Assembly (NCBI GenBank): GCA_049299095.1
Contig: JBAQWV010000062.1
Span: 1-8,042, forward strand
From: JAAEKA01 sp049299095
GTDB taxonomy: Bacteria; Chloroflexota; Anaerolineae; JAAEKA01
DNA length: 8,042 nt
Direction of reading: 5' to 3'
Below the pieces are notes generated by a model. It had not been told where the DNA came from. It saw only the letters and a program-made list of their open reading frames with translations, and ran no database searches. Numbering within the stretch: position 1 is the stretch's first letter; each line of letters opens with the position of its first letter. The position numbers and the translations under genes are program-made. Below, one piece after another: positions 1-6,008 of the stretch.

Positions 1-356
1 GCCCACAGCGCCAGAAAGCCGATCAATACCGCAGTGATCGGCCAGGGCGGTAACTGGGCCGCGCGGCCCCGGCGCAGCGCAAGTAGCAAGACCAGCCCGC
101 CCAGCGCGCCCAAAAACTGGCCGCTGCACCGTGCGCACAACGGCAACTGCCTGCCATCGAAAAAGGGCGAGCGGACCGGAATGCGATGACACACAGCATA
201 GCCGACATGGTCTGCCTTGTCCAGCAGGCCGCCGGGCGTAGCAAACCAAATCACCCCGATCACCATCAGGCTGGCGAATACCAGTAACCAATCCCATGTG
301 GTGCGCCGCGGTGGTACGGGATCGTTGGGAGCAGGTGGAAGCGACAGGTCGTGCAT
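1..356 (-). CDS. DUF2085 family membrane protein (3' part beyond window)
   Basis: Reading leftward from ATG at 356, an open frame of 118 codons continues off the window edge, so the C-terminus is missing. The protein begins with a proline-rich cytosolic-looking tail (residues 1-20). A hydrophobic segment follows (about 23-40), then the conserved core around residues 56-83: CHRIP at 56-60, a short polar loop, QLPLCARC at 70-77 and SGQFLG at 78-83. At least two more hydrophobic stretches come after it (about 84-94 and 107-118). The Cys-His plus Cys-x2-Cys arrangement (C56, H57, C74, C77) inside a small multi-spanning protein is the hallmark of DUF2085, a family of unknown function; a metal or redox role for the cysteines is only a guess. 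A perfect TATAAT lies 17 bases upstream and a weak AAGG sits 7 bases before ATG, which supports this start. It is transcribed away from the neighbouring asparaginase. Confidence 0.8.
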   Translation of the reverse strand, partial: MHDLSLPPAPNDPVPPRRTTWDWLLVFASLMVIGVIWFATPGGLLDKADHVGYAVCHRIPVRSPFFDGRQLPLCARCSGQFLGALGGLVLLLALRRGRAAQLPPWPITAVLIGFLALW

Positions 357-373
357 TAGATAGCCTTGGCGAC

Positions 374-379
374 ATTATA
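374..379 (-). promoter_or_regulatory. -10 box of the DUF2085 gene promoter
   Basis: On the minus strand this reads TATAAT, an exact consensus -10. It would start transcription near 367, leaving a leader of only about 10-12 bases before the ATG at 356. No convincing -35 is visible at 16-18 bases spacing (TGGTGC at best), so the box may rely on an activator or on its perfect -10. Confidence 0.5.
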
Positions 380-456
380 CCCGATACATCGTTCCCGCAC
401 CAGCCCACCGGCGGTTAGGTACGGAAGTTGTGCAGGACTTGGCCCGTTTGCAGTAA

Positions 457-500
457 GGTTGTCATTCCGAGGCCCACCGGGGCCGAAAAATCCCCTGTCG
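457..500. repeat. Possible dispersed intergenic repeat of the GTCATTCCGAG type
   Basis: The + strand has GTCATTCCGAG at 461-471, then a GC hairpin (GGCCC at 471-475, loop ACCG, GGGCC at 480-484), then CGAAAAATCCC. On the other strand it reads GGGATTTTTCG, hairpin, CTCGGAATGAC. This is the layout of short intergenic repeats with the form 'GGATTcCTCG...CTCGGAATGACA' that I know from several environmental bacterial genomes. Only one copy is visible here, so the call rests on pattern recognition, not on a repeat seen in the window. Confidence 0.35.
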
Positions 501-573
501 AATATGCACAGCCAGAGCGATTTCTCGTCGTTTTACGCCTCGAACCGCTGGCGTTCTGTTGCGCACTGACAGA

Positions 574-602
574 TTGCAGCGACGCGTCACCTGCGGTACA
601 AT
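574..602 (+). promoter_or_regulatory. σ70-type promoter of the asparaginase gene
   Basis: TTGCAG (574-579) and TACAAT (597-602) are separated by exactly 17 bases. Transcription would start near 609, giving a leader of about 50 bases that carries the AAAGGAG site. The -35 matches consensus in only its first three bases, so activity is probably moderate. The box lies almost on top of an in-frame TTG at 606, which argues against that longer start. Confidence 0.55.
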
Positions 603-659
603 TCTTTGTGCGTCTTGCACATCATCCCGGCCCCAATCCATCGCAACAAAGGAGTTGCC

Positions 660-1646
660 ATGTCTCACACTCCCCGACTTCACATCATTGCAACCGGCGG
701 TACAATTGCCATGCGCAACGACCCTGTCACCGGCGGCGCAGTACCCGCGGTAACCGGCGCGGAGCTGACCGCGGCCATTCCGGGCTTGCGTCTGGTGGGC
801 GACATCGAGGTAGAGGAGTTTGCCAACATCCCCAGCGAACACATGCAGCCGGAATTCTGGCTGCGGTTGGCGCGGCGCATCAAAAGCCTGCTGCGCACAA
901 ACCCCGTAGACGGCATCGTCGTGCTGCACGGCACCGATGTAATGGAAGAAACCGCCTTCTTCCTTGACGTAACCCTGCCCACCCATGTCCCCATTGTTTT
1001 CACGGGAGCCATGCGCGCAGCCAGCGATCCCAAGCCAGACGGGCCGGCCAACATTCTCGACGCGGCCACAGTAGCCTTGAACCCCGACGCGCGTGACCGT
1101 GGCGTGCTGATCGTGATGCACGGCGACATTCATTCTGCCCGCCGCGTAACCAAGATAGACACCTCTGCCGCGGACGCGTTCGAATCGATCCAGCCGCCCG
1201 ATCTGGGCACAGTGCGCAGCGGGCTGGTCGAGTTCAGCAGCGCGTGGTCGCCGCGCGTGCATGTGCCCTTGCCCACAGAGCTGCCGCGCGTGGACATCAT
1301 TTCCATGTACGCCGGGGTGGATGATTTCGCACTGCGGGCAGCACTGGAACGCGGTGCGGCGGGGCTGGTAATTGCCGGTGTTGGCGCGGGCAACGTCAAC
1401 CCCGCACTCTTTCAAGGCATTCAGGATGCGCTCGCGCAGGATGTGCCCGTGGTGATCTCCAGCCGCGTGCCCTATGGCGGTGCGCAACCGTTGTATGGCT
1501 ATGTGGGCGGCGGCATGGCCCTGCACAAGGCCGGCGGCATCTTCTCGCGCGACCTCAATCCACAAAAAGCGCGCGTGCTGCTGATGGTGGGGCTGGGGGC
1601 TGGCTACGACAGCGCAGGCCTCGAAACCTTATTCGCGTACCGTTGA
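660..1646 (+). CDS. L-asparaginase / glutaminase family amidohydrolase
   Basis: A 328-residue protein of the bacterial type I/II asparaginase fold, which hydrolyses L-asparagine (and in some members glutamine) to the acid and ammonia. Signature 1 is ATGGTIAM at 11-18, with nucleophile-equivalent T15. Signature 2 is HGTDVMEET at 90-98, with T92 and D93. The substrate-binding serine is probably S59, and the catalytic lysine is K165 in RRVTK. GVGAGNVN in the C-terminal domain is also typical. The usual Thr after HGTD is Val here, and the flexible loop after signature 1 (MRNDPVTGGAVP) lacks the Tyr that completes a triad in E. coli AnsB, so substrate preference cannot be set. There is no signal peptide, so it is probably cytoplasmic. 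The start at 660 follows AAAGGAG (648-654) by 5 bases; an in-frame TTG 18 codons upstream sits beside the promoter and is not used here. The gene appears monocistronic and overlaps the tail of the converging transporter gene by 18 bases. Confidence 0.92.
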   Translation: MSHTPRLHIIATGGTIAMRNDPVTGGAVPAVTGAELTAAIPGLRLVGDIEVEEFANIPSEHMQPEFWLRLARRIKSLLRTNPVDGIVVLHGTDVMEETAFFLDVTLPTHVPIVFTGAMRAASDPKPDGPANILDAATVALNPDARDRGVLIVMHGDIHSARRVTKIDTSAADAFESIQPPDLGTVRSGLVEFSSAWSPRVHVPLPTELPRVDIISMYAGVDDFALRAALERGAAGLVIAGVGAGNVNPALFQGIQDALAQDVPVVISSRVPYGGAQPLYGYVGGGMALHKAGGIFSRDLNPQKARVLLMVGLGAGYDSAGLETLFAYR

Positions 1647-2960
1647 GGCGGGCGTCATCCAACCAGCAGCGCGGGTTGTATGGCGTTCCTGCCACGTCAG
1701 GAAGAGCACCTCGGCCAGCAGAGAAACCGCCACGCCCAATGTGGCCGTCACCACACCCGGCCACGGCAGCAGCCGCGTGCCACCGATCACCAGCGTCAAC
1801 AGCACCAAAATATTGATCGCGGTGGCGATGCTGACCGCGGTCGTTCGGCTGAAATGCACCAGCGCGCCGCGTTCCCACGAAGTCAACGCTGTCAAGCCGG
1901 GGATAAGCACCAACAGCACAGCCGCGCTGCGGGCCAGCCCGCTTAATTCACTGTCCAACCCGGCCACGCGCGCAAACCAAAGTGTAGCCAGCGGCGTCAA
2001 CGTCACCGCAGCAGCCAGCGCCGTCAGTGCCAGCGCCAGATTGAGCGAGAAACGGCGCAGCGCGTGGAAGGATGCCCGATCGGCCAGGCTGGCAACCGCC
2101 ACTTCCTGCAACGCAACCCCCCCGCTGCGCAGCAAAAACGACAGGCCACTGACCACCGGCCAGACCGCCAGCGATTCCAGCGGCAGCGGCCCGCGGCTCA
2201 AGCCCAAGCTGACAATCGGCTGTGCGGCTAGGTTGATGATCGAAGTCAGTGCCAGCGGCACATAGAAGCGCAACAAATAGCCCCACGGCAGTTGATAATC
2301 GTCGGGCCGCTCCACCGCCAGGTGATCGCGCAGTACTGGCCGTACCAGCACCCCCGCCGTGGCTGCATCCGCCAGCACACCGACACTGATCGCCAATCCC
2401 GCTACGCTTGCGCCCGGCCAGCGCCCCAGCGCCATGCCCGCAAACGCCACCGCGCCGGTTGTCAACAGCCGGATCGCTGTGGTAACGAACAGCATTTGTG
2501 TGCGGCCATAGCGGATCATCACCCCCTGCCACATGCGTCGGTAGGCAATCGCGCCTGACCAGGGTGTCATCAACACAAACGCGACGCGGCTTGGCTCGAT
2601 CACCTCCGCGGGCGCACGCACCACCTCGCGCAAAATCCAGGCGTACAGCGGCGTCAGACCAACCAGCAAGTGCAGCGCGGTCAATCCCCAAGCCAGAATG
2701 TGCGTAAACTGCATCAAGCGGCGAAACGCCGCGCGGCTGCGCGCCAGCGCCGCGCCCAGCGTCAAAAACATGATGATGGGGCTTTCGATGATCAGCGCCA
2801 GCGAGAAAGTCAACCCGTACGCGGCCAGGTTGAGGGTCGCTGCAGGCAGCCGAGCAATTGCTGCGCTCAGTGTGGGCTGCTCCAGCGACATCAGCACCCA
2901 CATCGCAGCCAGTGGCAGCCAGAGGCGCAGAATACGGCGTTGGGTTAAAGTGGTTGGCAT
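1629..2960 (-). CDS. ANKH-like polytopic membrane transporter (MOP/MATE-type fold)
   Basis: A 443-residue, very hydrophobic protein with roughly 10-12 membrane spans in two repeats. The first repeat opens with LPLAAMWVLMSLEQP (15-29) and LAAYGLTFSLALIIESP (45-61). The second opens with FYVPLAL (232-238) and QPIVSLGLSRGP (247-258). RGAL (364-367) and GVVTATLGVAVSLLAE (402-417) follow. These match, from memory, the positions of GEQ, LASYGLAYSL, WPLALI, RPIVNLFVSR and GVHGATLGVGSLLA in animal ANKH proteins, which export ATP/pyrophosphate or citrate. Poorly studied bacterial relatives share this layout. The substrate here is unknown; a lipid-linked sugar or drug exporter of the wider MOP superfamily is the alternative. 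The frame extends 30 codons further to 3050, but those codons lie across and upstream of the promoter, so ATG 2960 is preferred even though no Shine-Dalgarno is seen. The stop is TAA inside the asparaginase tail. Confidence 0.7.
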   Translation of the reverse strand: MPTTLTQRRILRLWLPLAAMWVLMSLEQPTLSAAIARLPAATLNLAAYGLTFSLALIIESPIIMFLTLGAALARSRAAFRRLMQFTHILAWGLTALHLLVGLTPLYAWILREVVRAPAEVIEPSRVAFVLMTPWSGAIAYRRMWQGVMIRYGRTQMLFVTTAIRLLTTGAVAFAGMALGRWPGASVAGLAISVGVLADAATAGVLVRPVLRDHLAVERPDDYQLPWGYLLRFYVPLALTSIINLAAQPIVSLGLSRGPLPLESLAVWPVVSGLSFLLRSGGVALQEVAVASLADRASFHALRRFSLNLALALTALAAAVTLTPLATLWFARVAGLDSELSGLARSAAVLLVLIPGLTALTSWERGALVHFSRTTAVSIATAINILVLLTLVIGGTRLLPWPGVVTATLGVAVSLLAEVLFLTWQERHTTRAAGWMTPASTVRE

Positions 2961-3012
2961 GAACAAAATCCAGACTAGCGGGGGTGAATTCAGACATGGG
3001 ACATAAACAGCG

Positions 3013-3040
3013 ATTGTATACCAAAGCGCGCAGAGAACAA
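3013..3040 (-). promoter_or_regulatory. Promoter of the ANKH-like gene
   Basis: On the minus strand, TTGTTC (3040-3035) and TACAAT (3018-3013) are 16 bases apart. Transcription would begin near 3006, about 46 bases before ATG 2960. An ATG at 2997 lies in a different frame, which opens a spurious long frame with no family features. The promoter position rules out the upstream start at 3050. Confidence 0.5.
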
Positions 3041-3046
3041 GAATGC

Positions 3047-3095
3047 GCACAGGTGTTCAGTTGTTGAGTAGTTTGCTCGCTGACTGAGCCTGTGC
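3047..3095. promoter_or_regulatory. Imperfect inverted repeat, candidate operator between divergent promoters
   Basis: GCACAGG (3047-3053) is the exact reverse complement of CCTGTGC (3089-3095), and inside them TCAGT (3057-3061) pairs with ACTGA (3083-3087). The right arm abuts the -10 of the rightward promoter and its -35 lies in the loop. The left arm sits 7 bases upstream of the leftward promoter's -35. A regulator bound here could affect both genes. The arms are far apart, so either two half-sites or chance is possible. Confidence 0.35.
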
Positions 3096-3101
3096 TATAC
3101 T
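3073..3101 (+). promoter_or_regulatory. Extended -10 promoter of the small HTH-like gene
   Basis: TTGCTC (3073-3078), a spacer of 17 bases, and TATACT (3096-3101), with TG at 3093-3094 forming an extended -10. Transcription would start near 3108, about 36 bases before the TTG start at 3144. By match to consensus it is one of the best promoters in the window. Confidence 0.6.
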
Positions 3102-3143
3102 CCCGCAGGTTTATAATTCTCATTGGATGGAAGGTTTGCTACT

Positions 3144-3341
3144 TTGGAAAAACGCCTTGGCCGATCCTATCAGATCGCTAAAACACCACAGACCAGAAAG
3201 CCGAACAGCAACGAATTGCCGCGCGAGCTAATTCTGGCTTTGTTGGTACAGGGGTACCCGTTGGAGGAGCTGCTAGAGTTCTTTCCCATGTTTACAATGG
3301 ACCAGCTTATGCTGCTGCTGGACGAGGATGTCATCCACTAA
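3144..3341 (+). CDS. Small protein, possible DUF433-like helix-turn-helix tail
   Basis: A 65-residue product whose first 25 residues are basic and polar. The rest is helical: LPRELILALLVQGYPLEELL (26-45), then EFFPMFTMDQLMLLLDEDV. The pattern 'hydrophobic helix - G-Y-x-LEE-L-L - P-x-x-T - helix' resembles the C-terminal helix-turn-helix of DUF433 proteins, a family often found as small antitoxin-like proteins. The N-terminal strand region of that family (GxPxIxGTRI) is absent. TTG at 3144 is favoured as start because GGAAGG (3129-3134) lies 9 bases before it; an in-frame TTG at 3123 would give 72 residues. ATG at 3127 opens only a short frame without features. The gene has its own promoter and a strong terminator, and no toxin-like partner sits beside it. 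The existence of the gene is well supported; the family call is weak. Confidence 0.6.
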   Translation: MEKRLGRSYQIAKTPQTRKPNSNELPRELILALLVQGYPLEELLEFFPMFTMDQLMLLLDEDVIH

Positions 3342-3373
3342 TCCCGCCGCATCACCATTCTGTCTTCCCCCCG

Positions 3374-3402
3374 AACGCTCCGGCCTGTGCCGGAGCGTTT
3401 TT
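3374..3402 (+). terminator. Intrinsic terminator after the small gene
   Basis: A perfect 11-bp stem, AACGCTCCGGC (3374-3384) with GCCGGAGCGTT (3389-3399), has a CTGT loop and is followed by a run of five T (3398-3402). It lies 32 bases past the TAA of the small gene and touches the stop codon of the converging hydrolase. The T run exists only in the rightward direction, so it mainly serves the small gene; on the other strand only two U follow the stem. Confidence 0.9.
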
Positions 3403-4205
3403 CATTCGTGGCGCTCAACTTCCTCCAGAAAGCCCAGCATCAGTTCATTAAATTGTGCCGGCTGGTCAAAGGGAGTGGCGTGACCGGAGTGTGGCACCAC
3501 CACCAGCCTGCTGTGCGGGATTTGCGCGGCCAGCAAGCGTTTGGCCGCCAGCGGCACGGTCGCGTCTTCTTCGCCCGCCACAATCAGCGTCGGGCAGGTG
3601 ATTTCGTGCAACCGGGCGCGCACGTCAAAGCGCGCCAGCGCCCACAGCGTCGCACGGTACGCAGCAAGATCGTTAGCAGCCAGCCGCGCGGCCGTTTCAC
3701 GCCGCATGGCTTGCTGTTCTGGCCGGGGAAACAGCCCCGCAGCCACTCCTTGCGCCACCTCGGCCATCGGCCGGGTATAGACCGCGGCGAGGCGCCGCAC
3801 GCCCACCAGCCGCTGTTGCCAGCGATCAGCCACAAAGCGCGCGGCGGTGTTTACCAGAATCAGGCTGCGCACCAGCTCCGGCGCGTCAAGCGCCAATTGC
3901 TGTGCCACCGCGCCACCCAACGACAATCCCGCCACGTGCGTAGGCGCGGCCGTCAACCGACGCAGCAATGCAGCCACATCCGCGGCGAGGACGGGCAGAG
4001 TGTACGGGCCGCGCGGCTTTGGCGATTGGCCGTGGCCGCGCAGGTCAGCGACGATCACGCGGTAGCGGGGCAGCAGTACAGGCAGTTGCAGCGGCCAGTC
4101 GGTACGGCTGCTGCCCAGGCCATGCAGCAACAGCAGCGGGCTGCCGTGGCCTGCTTGCTCATAGATTAAGTTGACCGGTGTGAGGGAAGCCGTTTTCACG
4201 CCCAT
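3402..4205 (-). CDS. α/β-hydrolase fold enzyme
   Basis: A 267-residue single-domain protein of typical family length. The oxyanion-hole motif HGLG is at 28-31, DLRGHGQS at 54-61, the nucleophile elbow GLSLGG at 93-98 with S95, the acid D214 in GEEDATVP, and the catalytic base H242 in HSGHA. The triad Ser-Asp-His is therefore complete. The cap region (about 120-195) is short and helical. It resembles 3-oxoadipate enol-lactonase-like and esterase-like members, but this superfamily cannot be assigned a substrate from sequence alone. No signal peptide is present, so it is cytoplasmic. The start is set by GGAGG (4213-4217 on this strand) 7 bases before ATG 4205. The frame is open for 113 more codons upstream, but that part runs through the promoter and looks non-coding. 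The gene stands alone and converges on the small HTH-like gene. Confidence 0.88.
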   Translation of the reverse strand: MGVKTASLTPVNLIYEQAGHGSPLLLLHGLGSSRTDWPLQLPVLLPRYRVIVADLRGHGQSPKPRGPYTLPVLAADVAALLRRLTAAPTHVAGLSLGGAVAQQLALDAPELVRSLILVNTAARFVADRWQQRLVGVRRLAAVYTRPMAEVAQGVAAGLFPRPEQQAMRRETAARLAANDLAAYRATLWALARFDVRARLHEITCPTLIVAGEEDATVPLAAKRLLAAQIPHSRLVVVPHSGHATPFDQPAQFNELMLGFLEEVERHE

Positions 4206-4248
4206 AAGATTACCTCCGTTGCGCCACATCCAATCGGCCGCGCGGTTC

Positions 4249-4277
4249 ATCATACGCCCGCGGCGACGCGGCGTCAA
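4249..4277 (-). promoter_or_regulatory. Promoter of the α/β-hydrolase gene
   Basis: On the minus strand, TTGACG (4277-4272), 17 bases, then TATGAT (4254-4249); both boxes are one base off consensus. Transcription would start near 4242, giving a leader of about 37 bases that contains the GGAGG site. The -35 lies 13 bases from the -35 of the divergent phosphohydrolase promoter. Confidence 0.65.
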
Positions 4278-4290
4278 GCCGCCCGTGTTC

Positions 4291-4319
4291 TTGGCGCTTC
4301 CTCTCCAGCATGGTACAAT
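4291..4319 (+). promoter_or_regulatory. Promoter of the phosphohydrolase-polysaccharide operon
   Basis: TTGGCG (4291-4296), 17 bases, then TACAAT (4314-4319), with TG at 4311-4312 as an extended -10. Only nine bases separate the -10 from ATG 4329, so the transcript must start at or within a few bases of the start codon. GGTACAATT (4312-4320) also occurs at the asparaginase promoter (595-603). Confidence 0.6.
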
Positions 4320-4328
4320 TTGCAGTCT

Positions 4329-6008
4329 ATGGATCCCAACACCCCCCCACCTTCCCGTGTCGTTGTTTTTGGCCTTGATGGCGCTACATGGGACATCGCC
4401 CGCCCGCTGATGGCTGCCGGACGCATGCCCAATCTGGCGCGGCTTACCGCGCACGGCACCGCCGGCCCGCTGGCTTCCACCGTGCCGCCGATCTCCGCGG
4501 CCGCGTGGGTGACGTTTCTGACCGGTCAAAACCCCGGACGGCATGGCGTTTACCAGTTCCGTAAGATGGACATGCGCCAGTACGGCGGCTATCGCGATGA
4601 GTTTGCCACCAGTCGCGATTACGTCGGGCGCAGCTTTTTGGAGCTGGTTGGGCAGCGCGGGCGGCGCGTGGCTTCCATCGGCGTGCCGATGACCTATCCC
4701 CCCTTCCCGGTCAACGGTTTTTTGGTCAGCGGCTTCCCGCGGCCCTTTGGCCCCCAGGCGCAGGCCTGGCCACCCGCCAAAGCCGCCGCGCTTGGGCGGT
4801 GGGACGAAGTACAGGACAGCTTTAATTTCACCCTGTCACCCGCCAAGACGGTCGAAACCTCCGATTATTGGGTGCAGAAATACACCGACATTGCGCTGCA
4901 AGCATTGGCCGAGGAACCGTTCGATCTCTTCCTCGTGGTGTGGAACAGCACCGACAACATCCCGCACCTCTTCTGGAAATACGCCGACCCTGGCTTTCCC
5001 GCCTTTGACGCAGCGGGCGCGCCGCAGTTCGGGCAGGTAATCAACCATCAGTACGAGGTGGCGGACGCGGAGATTGGCCGCCTGCTGGCCGCGCTGCCCG
5101 ATCCAGACAACACCACGATTCTCGTCATGTCTGACCACGGCATGGGTGCGCATCCGCATTTACGGGTCAACTTCGGTACATGGCTGGCCCTGCAAGGCCA
5201 TTTGACGTTGAAAAAGGGGCCAGCCAGCCAGCCGAGCCTGCTCAGCCGCGTCGTGGCTGGGGTGCGTCGCCGCATCCCGCGCCAGTGGCTGGAGCGGTTG
5301 CGCCCGCACTTGCCCGCCAGCCTGCGCGCAGACCTGTACGCGCGGCAGATGAACCTCGACCAGATTGACTGGGAGAGTACGCGGGCCTACCGCATGAAGG
5401 TCTTCCCGTCGGTTGAAGGAATTGTGTTAAACGTGCGCGGGCGGCAGCCCCAGGGCATCGTCGAGTCAGGCACGGCCTATGAGGCGCTGCGCGACGAATT
5501 GCTGGTGGGTCTGGCCGCGCTGCGCGACCCCGACACCGGCCAGCCCATCGTCGCGCGCGCCAGCCGCCGCGAAGAGCTGTTCGAAGGGCCGTTTACCGAG
5601 GACATTCCCGACATTCTGGTCGAGCTGCACCCGGCCTATACCGGTGGTTCTGGCCTGCAGGGCCGTTTGGTGACGCCGATGCCGCTGGAAGAACTGGCCG
5701 CGTACAGTGGATCGCACCACCCCACCGGTTTGTTCGTGCTGAACGGCCCGGGCGTGCAGGCCGGGCAATGGCTGGAGGACGCGTCCATCGAAGACCTCGC
5801 TCCGACGCTGCTGCACATTATGGGCTTGCCAGTGGCGACCTGGATGGACGGTAACGTGCTGCACACTGTTTTTGAACCGGCAGCCCGGCGGCCTGTGTCT
5901 CATGCTGAGTACGAAATCAGCGCGACCAGCGCCGGTGCAGCTCTGTCCGACGCCGACGAAGAAGCCATACGCGCCCAACTGGCCGGTTTGGGCTACCTGC
6001 GTGATTGA
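4329..6008 (+). CDS. Alkaline-phosphatase-superfamily phosphohydrolase (type I phosphodiesterase-like)
   Basis: A 559-residue protein of the predicted phosphohydrolase/phosphomutase group COG3379, related to type I phosphodiesterases and nucleotide pyrophosphatases. VFGLDGATWD (13-22) gives metal ligand D17. PPISAAAWVTFLTG (53-66) carries the predicted nucleophile at S56, where relatives mostly have Thr. NSTDNIPH (206-213) gives D209 and H213, SDHGMGAH (268-275) gives D269 and H270, and GSHHPTG (461-467) supplies the last histidine. These are the two-metal ligands expected of the superfamily. The middle (about 290-450) is less conserved and probably forms the cap that decides the substrate, which I cannot name. 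No signal peptide or membrane segment is seen, so it is probably cytosolic. There is no Shine-Dalgarno before ATG 4329, and an in-frame TTG at 4320 falls at the end of the -10 box. It is the first gene of a series with a polysaccharide polymerase/ligase and a glycosyltransferase. Confidence 0.85.
   Translation: MDPNTPPPSRVVVFGLDGATWDIARPLMAAGRMPNLARLTAHGTAGPLASTVPPISAAAWVTFLTGQNPGRHGVYQFRKMDMRQYGGYRDEFATSRDYVGRSFLELVGQRGRRVASIGVPMTYPPFPVNGFLVSGFPRPFGPQAQAWPPAKAAALGRWDEVQDSFNFTLSPAKTVETSDYWVQKYTDIALQALAEEPFDLFLVVWNSTDNIPHLFWKYADPGFPAFDAAGAPQFGQVINHQYEVADAEIGRLLAALPDPDNTTILVMSDHGMGAHPHLRVNFGTWLALQGHLTLKKGPASQPSLLSRVVAGVRRRIPRQWLERLRPHLPASLRADLYARQMNLDQIDWESTRAYRMKVFPSVEGIVLNVRGRQPQGIVESGTAYEALRDELLVGLAALRDPDTGQPIVARASRREELFEGPFTEDIPDILVELHPAYTGGSGLQGRLVTPMPLEELAAYSGSHHPTGLFVLNGPGVQAGQWLEDASIEDLAPTLLHIMGLPVATWMDGNVLHTVFEPAARRPVSHAEYEISATSAGAALSDADEEAIRAQLAGLGYLRD

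Larger units (their letters stand above)
357..659. other. 303-base intergenic region between divergent genes
   Basis: This stretch separates the leftward DUF2085 gene from the rightward asparaginase gene. It contains a -10 box for the left gene at its left end, a promoter and ribosome binding site for the right gene at its right end, and a repeat-like element with a small hairpin near 457-500. The open frames that cross it have no ribosome binding sites and no recognisable protein features, so I see no gene here. Confidence 0.6.

Noticed and set aside
23..244. 73-codon leftward frame near the left edge
   Set aside because: It is an out-of-frame reading of the DUF2085 gene, whose true frame shows the CHRIP and CARC motifs and runs off the edge.
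606..659. TTG start 18 codons upstream for the asparaginase
   Set aside because: It sits only three bases past the -10 box and has no ribosome binding site, while AAAGGAG precedes ATG 660. The asparaginase fold begins a few residues after that ATG.
462..1565. Long open frame opposite the asparaginase gene
   Set aside because: It lies antisense to a gene with clear catalytic motifs, has no ribosome binding site or family features, and is explained by GC-rich codon bias.
2961..3050. 30-residue hydrophobic N-terminal extension of the ANKH-like protein
   Set aside because: It starts upstream of the predicted transcription start near 3006, and homologous proteins begin just before the first membrane span.
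1948..3123. 391-codon frame on the same strand as the ANKH-like gene, in another frame
   Set aside because: Its composition is low in hydrophobic order, it shows no motif, and it runs through the promoter of the true gene. The membrane-span pattern belongs only to the other frame.
3123..3341. Toxin-antitoxin pair around the small DUF433-like gene
   Set aside because: Neither neighbour resembles a PIN-domain or other small toxin. The flanking genes are a transporter on the opposite strand and an α/β-hydrolase.
4206..4544. N-terminal extension of the α/β-hydrolase to an upstream ATG
   Set aside because: The extension would cross the hydrolase's own promoter and the divergent operon start. GGAGG with ideal spacing fixes ATG 4205.
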